Below are positions 27,938 through 39,476 of a stretch of DNA of 64,000 nucleotides, piece by piece. This DNA comes from Ferrovibrio sp. (GTDB taxonomy: Bacteria; Pseudomonadota; Alphaproteobacteria; Ferrovibrionales; Ferrovibrionaceae), in assembly GCA_017991315.1 (NCBI GenBank), contig JAGOQS010000002.1, forward strand, positions 434,001 to 498,000, given 5' to 3'. The position numbers were made by a program, and so were the translations under genes. Position 1 is the first letter of the stretch. Each line of letters opens with the position of its first letter. The notes below the pieces were generated by a model. It saw nothing but the letters and a program-made list of their open reading frames with translations, was not told the origin of the DNA and ran no database searches.

Positions 27938-28660
27938 TCAATACATATGCTGGCCGCCGTTGATGCTGAGTGTCGAGCCGGTGATGAAACCACCCTCATC
28001 AGCGACCAGGAACAGCACGCCGCGGGCGATTTCCTCGGCGCGGCCAAGGCGGCCGACCGGGATCTTGGCGACGATCTTCTCCAGCACGTTGGCCGGCACG
28101 GCGGCAACCATGTCGGTGTCGATATAGCCCGGAGCGATGGCGTTCACGGTGATGCCGCGGGCCGCACCTTCCTGCGCCAGCGCCTTGGTGAAGCCATGGA
28201 TGCCGGACTTGGCGGCGGCATAGTTCACCTGGCCATACTGGCCGGCCTGGCCGTTGATCGAGCCGATGTTGACGATGCGGCCAAAGCCGCGCTCGCGCAT
28301 GCCGTCGATGGTGGCGCGGCACATGTTGAAGCAGCCGCCAAGGTTGGTGTCGATCACTTCCTGCCATTGCGGCTCGCTCATGCGGTGCATGGTGCCGTCC
28401 CGCGTGATGCCGGCATTGTTGACCACGATGTCGACCGGGCCGAGTTCGCGCTCCACCTTCTTCACGCCCTCGGCGCAGGCGGTGAAATCAGCGACACTCC
28501 ACTTGTAGGCCTTGATCCCGGTCTCGGCTTCGAAGGCGCGCGCCTTCTCCTCGTTGCCGGCATAATTGGCGGCAACCTTGTACCCCGACTGGTGCAGCAG
28601 TTTGGAAATCGCAGCCCCGATGCCTCGGGTACCACCGGTAACGATTGCTACGCGCGACAT
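27938..28660 (-). CDS. phbB: Acetoacetyl-CoA reductase
   Basis: A 240-aa NADPH-dependent short-chain dehydrogenase that reduces acetoacetyl-CoA to (R)-3-hydroxybutyryl-CoA for PHB. It has the TGGTRGIG cofactor motif, catalytic YAAAKSG, and the PhbB-specific C-terminus GGFITGSTLSINGGQHMY. The ATG at 28660 has a strong GAGGAGG 5-11 bases upstream. It lies downstream of phaA, separated by a terminator-like hairpin, so it may have its own promoter. Confidence 0.95.
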   Translation of the reverse strand: MSRVAIVTGGTRGIGAAISKLLHQSGYKVAANYAGNEEKARAFEAETGIKAYKWSVADFTACAEGVKKVERELGPVDIVVNNAGITRDGTMHRMSEPQWQEVIDTNLGGCFNMCRATIDGMRERGFGRIVNIGSINGQAGQYGQVNYAAAKSGIHGFTKALAQEGAARGITVNAIAPGYIDTDMVAAVPANVLEKIVAKIPVGRLGRAEEIARGVLFLVADEGGFITGSTLSINGGQHMY

Positions 28661-28720
28661 GATGAGCCTCCTCGGTTTTTTTATGTGTCGCCTGAACTGA
28701 AACAAAAAAGCAGATACTAA

Positions 28721-28750
28721 AACGGCGCGGGCTTTGTGACCCGCGCCGCT
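28721..28750 (-). terminator. Terminator after phaA
   Basis: CGGCGCGGG (28723-28731) and CCCGCGCCG (28740-28748) form a 9-bp stem with an 8-nt loop, 11 bp past the phaA stop; on the minus strand TTTTAGT follows. Confidence 0.75.
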
Positions 28751-28758
28751 TGGAACAA

Positions 28759-31390
<2,632 letters not shown>

Positions 31391-31637
31391 GCAGGCCTAC
31401 CTGGCCCATCTTGTGCCACATCGCCATCCACATGCCGGAGAGTTCCGCCAGTTTCGGGTCGGTAGCGATGAGGCTGGCCTGCTCCTGCCACAGGTCGAGG
31501 AAGCGCTTGGCAAGCGCGCCCGCGTCGGGTTTGGCATCGGAAGGGCCATCGGCTTTGTCATTCATGGTCAGAGTATAGCCGAGCATGCCCGTGCCGCCAG
31601 CTTTTCCGCACCGCACCTCAGGGACGTTCCCTGGCTC

Positions 31638-31648
31638 TTGCGCTGCAA
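31638..31648. promoter_or_regulatory. Candidate PhaR operator
   Basis: TTGC-GCT-GCAA is a perfect inverted repeat in the 141-bp divergent gap between phaR and the PhaE-like/phaC genes. PhaR-type repressors are reported to bind TGC-N3/4-GCA-type palindromes, so it could regulate both directions. Short palindromes occur by chance, so confidence is modest. Confidence 0.45.
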
Positions 31649-31706
31649 CGTAAATACGAGTGATATATGTGATGTCAGGGTGGATAATCAGCGGAGCAAC
31701 GCAAAC

Positions 31707-32330
31707 GTGGCGACCAGCGATAACCAGAATGCGACCGGCGCGGCCCCTGCAATCAAGATCAAGAAATATGCCAACCGCCGCCTCTACAACACCGCCACCT
31801 CCTCGTATGTGACGCTGGAGAACCTGTGCCAGATGGTGAAGGACGGCCAGGATTTCGTGGTTGAGGATGCCAAGACCGGCGAGGACATCACCCGTTCCGT
31901 CCTTACCCAGATCATCTTCGAGGAAGAAGGCAAGACCGGGCAGAACCTGCTGCCCATCGGTTTCCTGCGCCGCCTGATCTCGTTCTACGGCGACAGCCTG
32001 CAGAGCCTGGTGCCGAGCTATCTCGATGTCTCGATGGCCTCGTTCCAGCGCAACCAGGAACACATGCGGCAATACATGGCCGAAGCCTTCGGCGAGATGT
32101 TCCCTTTCCGCAGCCTGGAAGAAATGGGCCGCCAGAACATCGCCATGTTCCAGCGCGCCATGACCATGTTCAATCCCTTTGGCATGCCCGATGGCAGCAG
32201 CGCCGAGGGCAAGCCGATGCAACCGCCGGCAAGCGCCGGCAATGCCGCGCCCACCGATGCCGAGATGCTGCAGCGCCAGCTCGAGGAACTGCGCAAGCAG
32301 GTGGAAGCGCTGGCGCGCAACAAGACGTAA
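31707..32330 (+). CDS. phaR: Polyhydroxyalkanoate synthesis repressor PhaR
   Basis: A 207-aa regulator that senses PHB and represses phasin and synthesis genes. The PHB/PHA accumulation DNA-binding domain (IKIKKYANRRLYNTATSSYVTLENL) is followed by the PHB-responsive region (VSMASFQRNQEHMRQYM, FNPFGM) and a C-terminal Gln/Glu coiled coil. The GTG at 31707 is preceded by GGAG 10 bp upstream; the frame is open much further upstream without homology. Divergent from the phaC transcript. Confidence 0.93.
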   Translation: MATSDNQNATGAAPAIKIKKYANRRLYNTATSSYVTLENLCQMVKDGQDFVVEDAKTGEDITRSVLTQIIFEEEGKTGQNLLPIGFLRRLISFYGDSLQSLVPSYLDVSMASFQRNQEHMRQYMAEAFGEMFPFRSLEEMGRQNIAMFQRAMTMFNPFGMPDGSSAEGKPMQPPASAGNAAPTDAEMLQRQLEELRKQVEALARNKT

Positions 32331-32343
32331 AAGCCCTGGTTTA

Positions 32344-34236
32344 ATGGCCGCTCTTCGGTTCGTCCGCGTGCGCCCGAGCATCGCTCAGGCGCTGGTGCTG
32401 GGTATCGGCCTGTTGGTGACCCTGGCCGGCATTGCCTATGGCATCGCCATGCTGTCTGGCCGCGCCAATACCGTGGAGCTGCTGCGCGACCGCAACCAGC
32501 GCATCATCGAGCGCTCGATGGAGCGCATCCGCGGCAAGCTGGAGCCGGTGCGCCAGCATCTCGAGGGCCTGCGCGACCGCATAGAGCACGGCGGCCTCTC
32601 GATCGATGATCCGAAACGTGTCGGCGATTATCTGACCGCCATGCTCGATGGCGTGCCGCAGCTCGATGCTGTCGGCGTGGTGAAAAAGGACCTGAGCGCC
32701 ACGCGGGCTGCCCGCATCAAGGGTCGTGTGTATGTGCTGCAGGATAGCCTGCTTGGCGTGCCCGGCACGGCGGAGCGGATGCGCAGCGGCGAGCAGATCG
32801 TGGACGCACTCCGGGCCAAAGGCGAGACCACCAAGCTGCTGCTTTGGGGCGACTTGATCTGGGAGCAGGAATTACGCCAAGCGCTGGTGAACCTGCGCGC
32901 GCCGTTGCTGGTGAATAATGAATTCGTCGGCGGCATGGCGGCGCTGGTCTCGCTCGGTTCACTATCGAAGGCACTCAAAGACGATGCCGAAGGGCATAAC
33001 TGGCTCGACGGCGAGGGCCAAAGCTTCATCCTCTACGACGACAATTACGTACTGGCCCATGCCAGCCTGGTGACCGACGAATACTATCTCTCCTATGAGA
33101 AGCCGCTGCCCTTCCTGGAGGAAGTCCATGATCCGGTACTGCACCGCATCTGGAGCGGGCGCAAGGACAGCCTGCTGGCGCGCTCGATGATGCGCGACCA
33201 GGACGCGCATCTGGTGGAGGCCGAGGGCCGCACCTGGATTTTCCTCTATCAGAAACTGGAAGGCTATGGCGAACGGCCCTGGCTGGTCGGGCGCTATTTC
33301 CCGTTCGACGAGATCGAGAATGAAGTGAAGCGCCTGCAATTCGCAGGCGCTATCGGCGGTGTCACACTGATCCTGTCGCTGCTGATCGCCTGGCGCTTGG
33401 GCCGCATCATTGGCCAGCCGGTACGCGAACTGGCTGCCGCGGCGCATCGCCTGCAGGCGCTGGATTTCGATGGGCCGCTGCTGCAGCGCCAGCGCCTGCG
33501 CGAACTGGATGAAGCGGCGCAGGCGGTGAATGCCGCTACGTCAGCGCTGAACTGGTTCGGCCATTACGTGCCGCGCCGCCTGGTCAGCCGCCTGATGCGC
33601 GAGGGCGAGGATGCGGTGAATCTGTCAAAGCAGCGCGAGGTGACGGTGATGTTCACCGACATCGTCGGCTTCACCTCGCTGGCCGAACACCTCACCGCGC
33701 CGGAAGTGGCCGAATTGCTGAACCACCATTTCGCCCTGCTGGCCGGCCATATCGAGGCCGATGGCGGCGTAATCGACAAGTTCATCGGCGATTCCGTGAT
33801 GGCGGTGTGGGGCGCGATCAAGCGCGACGAGAACCATGCCAAGAATGCCTGCCGCGCCGTGCTGAACGCCGCCGCCGCCCTGGCCGAGGATAACCGGCTG
33901 CGCCGTGCCGCCGGGCTGCCGGCCCTGCGCATCCGCGTCGGCCTGCATTCCGGCCCCGTGGTGGTGGGCAATATCGGCGCCCCTGGTCGGATCAACTACA
34001 CCGTGGTGGGCGACACGGTGAATATCGCCCAGCGCCTGGAGCAATTGGGCCGCGAGCATATGGCGGCAACCGACGATGTGGTGGTGCTGGCCAGCCATGC
34101 CACCGTGGAACTGGCCGAACTGGACAGCCTGCCGCCGGAAATCGGCAGCATCGCCGTGAAGGGCCGCGCCGCCGAGGTCGAGATCTACCGCCTGGCGGCA
34201 TTCCCGGCCTTGCCGCCCGAGGATGGCGCCTCTTAA
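32344..34236 (+). CDS. Membrane-bound class III adenylate cyclase with HAMP domain
   Basis: A 630-aa sensor cyclase. The order is TM helix at residues 12-35, an extracytoplasmic sensor domain of about 290 residues, a second TM helix near 335-355, HAMP, then a class III catalytic domain. The latter has the metal Asp in VMFTDIVGFTSL, the DKFIGDSVMAVWGA motif (Lys typical for ATP) and the transition-state region INYTVVGDTVNIAQRLE. It probably makes cAMP in response to an external cue. It starts 13 bp after phaR. Confidence 0.9.
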   Translation: MAALRFVRVRPSIAQALVLGIGLLVTLAGIAYGIAMLSGRANTVELLRDRNQRIIERSMERIRGKLEPVRQHLEGLRDRIEHGGLSIDDPKRVGDYLTAMLDGVPQLDAVGVVKKDLSATRAARIKGRVYVLQDSLLGVPGTAERMRSGEQIVDALRAKGETTKLLLWGDLIWEQELRQALVNLRAPLLVNNEFVGGMAALVSLGSLSKALKDDAEGHNWLDGEGQSFILYDDNYVLAHASLVTDEYYLSYEKPLPFLEEVHDPVLHRIWSGRKDSLLARSMMRDQDAHLVEAEGRTWIFLYQKLEGYGERPWLVGRYFPFDEIENEVKRLQFAGAIGGVTLILSLLIAWRLGRIIGQPVRELAAAAHRLQALDFDGPLLQRQRLRELDEAAQAVNAATSALNWFGHYVPRRLVSRLMREGEDAVNLSKQREVTVMFTDIVGFTSLAEHLTAPEVAELLNHHFALLAGHIEADGGVIDKFIGDSVMAVWGAIKRDENHAKNACRAVLNAAAALAEDNRLRRAAGLPALRIRVGLHSGPVVVGNIGAPGRINYTVVGDTVNIAQRLEQLGREHMAATDDVVVLASHATVELAELDSLPPEIGSIAVKGRAAEVEIYRLAAFPALPPEDGAS

Positions 34237-34259
34237 CCGGCTTTTAAGCTTTGGGCGTC

Positions 34260-34769
34260 ATGAGTCAGGCTGTGAGCAGCAGCGTGATCATCACCCCTCC
34301 GCCCGGGTCCAGACCCGATGCCGTTGACCCCCGCAACCGCCGGGCCAGCGATGCGGCGGACCGCGCTGCCGAACGCAACAATACCGCCCCCCGTACCGAT
34401 TTCGCCACCGCCGCCAGCGAGGCCAGTGCCGGCCAGCAGGCCGACCGCAAGGCCGCCGAGGCGGTGGTGGAGCGCCGCGCCGAGGCGGCAGAGGCCGGCA
34501 TCCCGAAACTGCGCCGCCGCACCGATGCTGGCGGCCCGCCGGCCCCTGGTGCTGGGCCGGGTATCGAATTGCCGGCTCATATGGAGCGCCGTCGCGCCTG
34601 GCGCGAGGCCAAGGGCCTGAACACTTTCCACACCCAAAGCCTTGCCCAGACCGAGGAAACCACCCCCGACAGCGAGACGCGCAAGGCCGCCACGCTCGCC
34701 TACCGGGAAAATGGCGGGCGCGGCAAGCTGGACATCGACCTTGCGCAGAAGTTCAGCCTAACCGTATAA
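34260..34769 (+). CDS. Hypothetical low-complexity protein
   Basis: A 169-aa protein I do not recognise. Residues 1-100 are Ala/Arg/Glu/Pro-rich and probably disordered. The C-terminal 60 residues (MERRRAWREAKGLNTFHTQSLAQT..., RGKLDIDLAQKFSLTV) look more ordered. No signal peptide or membrane span. It starts 24 bp after the cyclase stop, on the same strand. Confidence 0.6.
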   Translation: MSQAVSSSVIITPPPGSRPDAVDPRNRRASDAADRAAERNNTAPRTDFATAASEASAGQQADRKAAEAVVERRAEAAEAGIPKLRRRTDAGGPPAPGAGPGIELPAHMERRRAWREAKGLNTFHTQSLAQTEETTPDSETRKAATLAYRENGGRGKLDIDLAQKFSLTV

Positions 34770-34811
34770 AACACGGTCGATTTCACAGCACCTGAGTGGT
34801 TGTTTTCCCCC

Positions 34812-36326
34812 ATGCAGCAGCCCCCTGCTGACCTTCTGGTCATTGGCGGCGGCGTCAACGGCACCGGCATCGCCCGGGATGCCGCCGGCCGCGGCCTCAG
34901 CGTCATCCTGGCCGAACGCGGCGACCTTGCCGGCGCCACCTCCTCGGCAGCCACCAAACTGATCCATGGTGGCCTGCGCTACCTGGAGCAATACGAGTTC
35001 CGCCTGGTGCGCGAGGCCCTGGCCGAGCGCGAGGTGCTGCTGCGCCTGGCGCCGCATATCATCTGGCCGCTGCGTTTCGTGCTGCCGCATCATCCCGGCC
35101 TGCGCCCGGCCTGGATGATCCGCATTGGCCTATTCCTCTACGATCATCTCGCCAGCCGGGTCAGTCTTCCGGGTTCGGTTGGTATCTCGCTCAAAAATGA
35201 TCCGCGCGGCGCACCGCTGAAACCCAGCTTCACGCGCGGCTTTGAATACAGCGATGGCTGGGTCGATGATTCCCGCCTGGTGGTGCTGAACGCCATGAGC
35301 GCGCGCGAGCTTGGCGCCGAGGTGCATACCCGCACCGCCGTCACCGCCGCGCGGCGCGAGAACAGCCTGTGGCACGCCACTCTGGTGGACCAGGATAGCG
35401 GCCAGAGCCGCGAGGTGACGGCGCGCGGCATCGTCAATGCCGCCGGTCCCTGGGTGCGCGACCTGCTGGTGGGCGGCTTTGGCCGCAACCCGAAGAATGC
35501 CGTGCGCCTGATCAAGGGCAGCCATATCGTGACACGCAGGCTGTTCGAGGGCGAGCATTGCTACATCTTCCAGAATGCCGATGGCCGCGTGCTGTTCGCT
35601 GTTCCCTACGAACAGGATTACACGCTGATCGGCACCACCGATGTGGCGTTACAGAGCCTGGATGGCCCGCCGCGCATCAGCGAGGAAGAAATCGACTACC
35701 TGCTGGCTTCGGCTTCTGAGTATTTCGCCAAGCCGGTGCAGCGCGACGACATCGTGTGGTCCTATGCCGGCGTGCGCCCGCTCTATGACGATGGCGAGAA
35801 CGATCCTTCCGCCATCACCCGCGATTACGTGCTGGATCTTGAAGCCGATGCGGCGCCTTTGCTCTCGGTCTATGGCGGCAAGCTGACCACCTACCGGCGC
35901 CTGGCCGAACACGCCATGGACAAGCTCAAACCCTTCTACCCCGCCATGCGCAGCGGCTGGACCGCCACCGGCATCCTGCCCGGCGGCAATGTAGGCGAAT
36001 TCAGCGGTTTCGCCGCCGAACTGGCACGGCGCCATGCCGGCCTCGACCAGCCCTGGCTGCACAGCCTAGCCCGGCGCCATGGCAGCCATTGCGATGCCAT
36101 CCTCGGCGATGCCAAAGCGATGAGCGATCTGGGTGAGCATTTCGGCGGCGGGCTCTATGCGGCGGAAGTCTCCTGGCTGATGCGCCAGGAATGGGCACGC
36201 GAAGCCGATGACGTGATCTGGCGCCGCACCAAATGCGGCCTGCGCATGAGCGCGGTGCAGCGCGAGCGGCTGCAAACCTGGATGGCCGCCAACCGGCCGA
36301 ACCTGACGGAGACACCTTCGGCATGA
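34812..36326 (+). CDS. glpD: Glycerol-3-phosphate dehydrogenase (FAD, respiratory)
   Basis: A 504-aa membrane-associated flavoenzyme oxidising glycerol-3-phosphate to DHAP with electrons to ubiquinone. FAD motif DLLVIGGGVNGTGIARDAAGRGL; GlpD signatures TSSAATKLIHGGLRYLEQYEF and KGSHIVTRRLF; C-terminal domain with KCGLRMS. The start is ATG at 34812; a TTG four codons upstream is in frame. Its stop overlaps the start of the next gene (ATGA). Confidence 0.95.
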   Translation: MQQPPADLLVIGGGVNGTGIARDAAGRGLSVILAERGDLAGATSSAATKLIHGGLRYLEQYEFRLVREALAEREVLLRLAPHIIWPLRFVLPHHPGLRPAWMIRIGLFLYDHLASRVSLPGSVGISLKNDPRGAPLKPSFTRGFEYSDGWVDDSRLVVLNAMSARELGAEVHTRTAVTAARRENSLWHATLVDQDSGQSREVTARGIVNAAGPWVRDLLVGGFGRNPKNAVRLIKGSHIVTRRLFEGEHCYIFQNADGRVLFAVPYEQDYTLIGTTDVALQSLDGPPRISEEEIDYLLASASEYFAKPVQRDDIVWSYAGVRPLYDDGENDPSAITRDYVLDLEADAAPLLSVYGGKLTTYRRLAEHAMDKLKPFYPAMRSGWTATGILPGGNVGEFSGFAAELARRHAGLDQPWLHSLARRHGSHCDAILGDAKAMSDLGEHFGGGLYAAEVSWLMRQEWAREADDVIWRRTKCGLRMSAVQRERLQTWMAANRPNLTETPSA

Positions 36327-37318
36327 GGATTGCCATTATCGGTGCCGGCGCCATCGGCGGCTATATTGGCGGCATGCTGGCGCGCTCGGCACAGCAGGGC
36401 GCTGATCTGGAAGTAAGCCTGCTGGCGCGCGGCGCGCATCTGGCGGCGATCCAGGCCAAGGGCCTGACCGTGGAGCTTCCGACCGAGGATGGCGGCATCG
36501 ACCGCTTCACCGTGCAGCCTAAAGCCAGCGACGATCCGGCCGCGCTGGGGCCGCAGGATGCGCTGCTGATCACCGTGAAGGCCCCCGCCCTGCCCGCACT
36601 GGCGCCGCGCCTGAAACCGATGATCGGCCCCGATACCGCCTGGGTGACGGCGATGAACGGTATTCCGTATTGGTATTTCTACGGCCAGGGCGGCCAGCAT
36701 GACGGCAAGACGTTGCTGAGCTGCGACCCCACCGGCACCCTGTGGCGCGACCTGCCGCCGGCGCAAGCCATCGGCGGCGTGCTGTGGCTGCCATCCAGCG
36801 TGCCCGAGCCGGGACTGGTGCGGCGCGAACACGGCAACCGCGTCTCGCTCGGCGAACCGGATGGCAGCATGTCGGCGCGCGTGCAGGCGATTGCCGCCGC
36901 GCTGATCAAGGCCGGCATCGAAGCGCCGTTGCGCGCCGATATCCGCCAGGAGATCTGGCACAAGCTCTGGGGCAACCTGAGTTTCAGCCCGCTGGCGGTG
37001 CTGACGCTGTCGACCTTGGGCCAGCTTGCCGGCGATCCGGCCACCCGCGCCGTGGCGCGCGCCATGATGGTGGAGGCGCAAGCCGTGGCCGAAGCACTCG
37101 GCGTCCGGCTTCCTGGCACGGTGGACGAACGCATCGCCCATTCCGCCGCCATCGGCGCGCATAAGCCGAGCATGCTGCAGGACCTGGAAGCGCACCGGCC
37201 GATGGAAATTGAGTCGATCACCGGCGTGATCAGCGAACTCGGCCGCATGGTGGGCCTTGAGACACCGACCATCGACCTAGTGCTGGCGCTGGCGCGGCGC
37301 CGCGCGGCGGTGAACTGA
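36323..37318 (+). CDS. 2-dehydropantoate 2-reductase family protein
   Basis: A 331-aa ketopantoate reductase-fold oxidoreductase. The N-terminal Rossmann motif is MRIAIIGAGAIGGYIGGMLA, with the catalytic Lys in LITVKAPALP and the C-terminal helical domain beginning near KLWGNLSFSPL. It could be PanE (pantothenate pathway) or a paralogue acting on another 2-keto acid; the sequence does not settle it. It overlaps glpD by four bases. Confidence 0.88.
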   Translation: MRIAIIGAGAIGGYIGGMLARSAQQGADLEVSLLARGAHLAAIQAKGLTVELPTEDGGIDRFTVQPKASDDPAALGPQDALLITVKAPALPALAPRLKPMIGPDTAWVTAMNGIPYWYFYGQGGQHDGKTLLSCDPTGTLWRDLPPAQAIGGVLWLPSSVPEPGLVRREHGNRVSLGEPDGSMSARVQAIAAALIKAGIEAPLRADIRQEIWHKLWGNLSFSPLAVLTLSTLGQLAGDPATRAVARAMMVEAQAVAEALGVRLPGTVDERIAHSAAIGAHKPSMLQDLEAHRPMEIESITGVISELGRMVGLETPTIDLVLALARRRAAVN

Positions 37319-37346
37319 AACAGCGACGAGCAACGGAGCGAACGGC

Positions 37347-38198
37347 ATGGAATGGCGCGGCCTGACAGCGGATGAGCTTGAAGCGCAATACAATCCGCGC
37401 CGCGCGGTGCCGGATTTCGAGGTCCATTTCAAGGCCTACAAGGAGCGTTCGGAGCAGACCCGCGCCAAGCATCTCGGGCGCTACGACATCCGCTATGGCA
37501 CAGGGCCGCTGCAGACCTACGATCTCTATCCGGGGGCGAAGCCCGGCGCGCCGCTCTTCGTGATCGTGCATGGCGGCTACTGGCGCGGGCTGGACAAGAA
37601 CCTGCACAGCTTCATGATCGAGCCTTATCTCGCCGCCGGCTGCGCGGTGGCGAATATCAATTATGATCTCTGCCCGGCGGTGACGGTGGACCAGATCGTG
37701 CGCCAGACCCAGGAGGCCGTGGCACATCTGGCGAAACATGCCGGCGAATACAATGCCGATGCCGGGAAGCTGGTGCTGTTTGGCCATTCCGCCGGCGCGC
37801 ATCTCGCCGCTGCCGCCTATGCCCTGCCCTGGCCCGCGGATCTTGGCCCCCGCCCTGATCCCGCCGGCCTGGCGCTGGTTTCTGGCGTCTATGACCTGGA
37901 GCCGGTGCTGCATATCAGCGTGAACCAGGAAGTGCGGCTGGATGGCGCCATGGCGGCGCGCAATTCGCTGCTGCGCCAGCCGCTGAAGCTGAAGGCCAGG
38001 ACCCTGGTGGCGGTCGGCGGCCTGGAGCCGCAGGCCTGGCTGGACCAGAGCCTTGCCTTTCATGCCGCCTGCCGCGATGCCGGCACCCCGGCCCATGCCA
38101 TGACCATTGCCGGCACCAACCATTTCTCGGTGCTCTATGCCGCGAGCGACGCGCGCCAGCCGCTTACAGGCGCCATCCTGGAGATGCTGCGAGGCTAA
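37347..38198 (+). CDS. Alpha/beta hydrolase (arylformamidase-like)
   Basis: A 283-aa alpha/beta hydrolase. The oxyanion-hole motif HGGYWRGLDKN and nucleophile elbow FGHSAGAHLAA are clear, and the late His is in GTNHFSVLYA. The combination HGGYW plus GHSAGAHL is typical of bacterial kynurenine-formamidase-like esterases, but no tryptophan-catabolism genes are nearby, so the substrate is open. It ends 11 bp before the convergent mobA. Confidence 0.85.
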   Translation: MEWRGLTADELEAQYNPRRAVPDFEVHFKAYKERSEQTRAKHLGRYDIRYGTGPLQTYDLYPGAKPGAPLFVIVHGGYWRGLDKNLHSFMIEPYLAAGCAVANINYDLCPAVTVDQIVRQTQEAVAHLAKHAGEYNADAGKLVLFGHSAGAHLAAAAYALPWPADLGPRPDPAGLALVSGVYDLEPVLHISVNQEVRLDGAMAARNSLLRQPLKLKARTLVAVGGLEPQAWLDQSLAFHAACRDAGTPAHAMTIAGTNHFSVLYAASDARQPLTGAILEMLRG

Positions 38199-38209
38199 AG
38201 ACTGGCAAC

Positions 38210-38836
38210 CTAAAGATTGGCACCAAAGCGCTGCCAGAGCGCTTCGGCTTCCGCCAGTTCCTCGGGCGTATTGGCATTGAAGAAGGGATCGACCGGGTCG
38301 GTGACGAAATCGGTGACGCCCAGGCGGTGCCGTGCGGTCCAGATATCCACCTTGCGGATGCCGTCACGCGTTACTGCCGCGTGCAGATCGCCATAGAGTG
38401 CCAGCGGCCACAGCCCCACCACCGGATTGGGCTGGCCGCCAGAAGCGACGCAGGCCAGTTCGGCCCCCATCGCTTCGCAAACCTGCTCCAGCCGCGCCAC
38501 CAGGTCGCGCGGCAGGAACGGGCCATCACCCGGCACCGTGACGATATGCGTGATTTCCGGCTGGTTCTCTCGCGCCCAGTGCATGCCGGCCAGCACACCG
38601 GCCAATGGTCCGGAGTAATCCGGCGCCAGGTCAGGGGCCACGGGCAAGTCATAGGCCGCGAAGCGCGCCGGATCGCCATTGGCATTGAGGATGATGCCCT
38701 GCACCTGCGGTCGCAGGCGCTCGGTGATGATATCGAGCAGCGGCCGGCCGCCAAGCAGCTTCAACCCCTTGTCGCCGCCGCCCATGCGCCGCGCCAAGCC
38801 ACCGGCCAGGATCACCCCCAGGATGCGGCGCATCAC
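38210..38836 (-). CDS. mobA: Molybdenum cofactor guanylyltransferase
   Basis: A 208-aa nucleotidyltransferase that adds GMP to molybdopterin. It shows the signature LAGGLARRMGGGDKGLKLLGG, then VTVPGDGPFLPRDLV with the metal-binding Asp, and a C-terminal NANTPEELAEAE. The start Met-Met at 38836/38833 is ambiguous by one codon. Confidence 0.95.
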   Translation of the reverse strand: MMRRILGVILAGGLARRMGGGDKGLKLLGGRPLLDIITERLRPQVQGIILNANGDPARFAAYDLPVAPDLAPDYSGPLAGVLAGMHWARENQPEITHIVTVPGDGPFLPRDLVARLEQVCEAMGAELACVASGGQPNPVVGLWPLALYGDLHAAVTRDGIRKVDIWTARHRLGVTDFVTDPVDPFFNANTPEELAEAEALWQRFGANL

Positions 38837-38994
38837 GGCCCTCCCACGCCCAGGCGATCAACACCTGGCGGGTCGCGGCGCGCAATAATAGCGGATACAC
38901 CCTGTTTCATCGGCACCTTATAGCGTAAGCCCGCCTGCGCAGCCATCCCGACCTTCGGCGAAGCGCCCAGTAAAGCTTTCAGCCAGGCAACCTA
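38837..38994. other. 158-bp gap between mobA and the CBS gene
   Basis: No gene or clear repeat. It should contain the mobA promoter on the minus strand; I see no convincing boxes. Confidence 0.4.
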
Positions 38995-39426
38995 TCAGCC
39001 GGTGGCAATATACTGGCGCAACGCTTCAGCTTCCAATTCGGTATCGGCGATGCGGCGCTTCACCACGTCGCCGATCGAGATCATGCCGACCAGCCTGCCA
39101 TCCTCCAGTACCGGCAGATGGCGGATGCGCCGCTTGGTCATCACATGCATCACGTCCTCGATCGTATCGCCGGGCGAGCAGACCATGACATTGCGTGTCA
39201 TCAAGACATCGACATCGCGCTCGAGCAGGCTGGCACCATACTGCGCCAGGCCGCGCACCACATCACGCTCCGACAGGATGCCAGCGATGGCACCATCGGG
39301 ATTGAGGATCAGCACTGCACCGATGCCATGCCCGGCAAGCAGCCGGCAGGCAGCGGCAACGGTATCTCCTGGACGAGCCGAGATCATGGCCCCACCCTTG
39401 TCCTTCAGGATCATCGCGACATTCAT
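38995..39426 (-). CDS. CBS-domain protein
   Basis: A 143-aa protein made of two CBS motifs: residues about 8-65 (GAVLILNPDGAIAGILSERDVVRGL) and 75-130 (RIRHLPVLEDGRLVGMISIGDVVKRRI). Such stand-alone pairs bind adenine nucleotides and act as energy sensors. The ATG at 39426 follows GGAGGAAGCG. Partner unknown. Confidence 0.92.
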   Translation of the reverse strand: MNVAMILKDKGGAMISARPGDTVAAACRLLAGHGIGAVLILNPDGAIAGILSERDVVRGLAQYGASLLERDVDVLMTRNVMVCSPGDTIEDVMHVMTKRRIRHLPVLEDGRLVGMISIGDVVKRRIADTELEAEALRQYIATG

Positions 39427-39476
39427 GACGCTTCCTCCTCGCTCTCTATGGTTTCCCGGCTAAACGTGATGGACGG

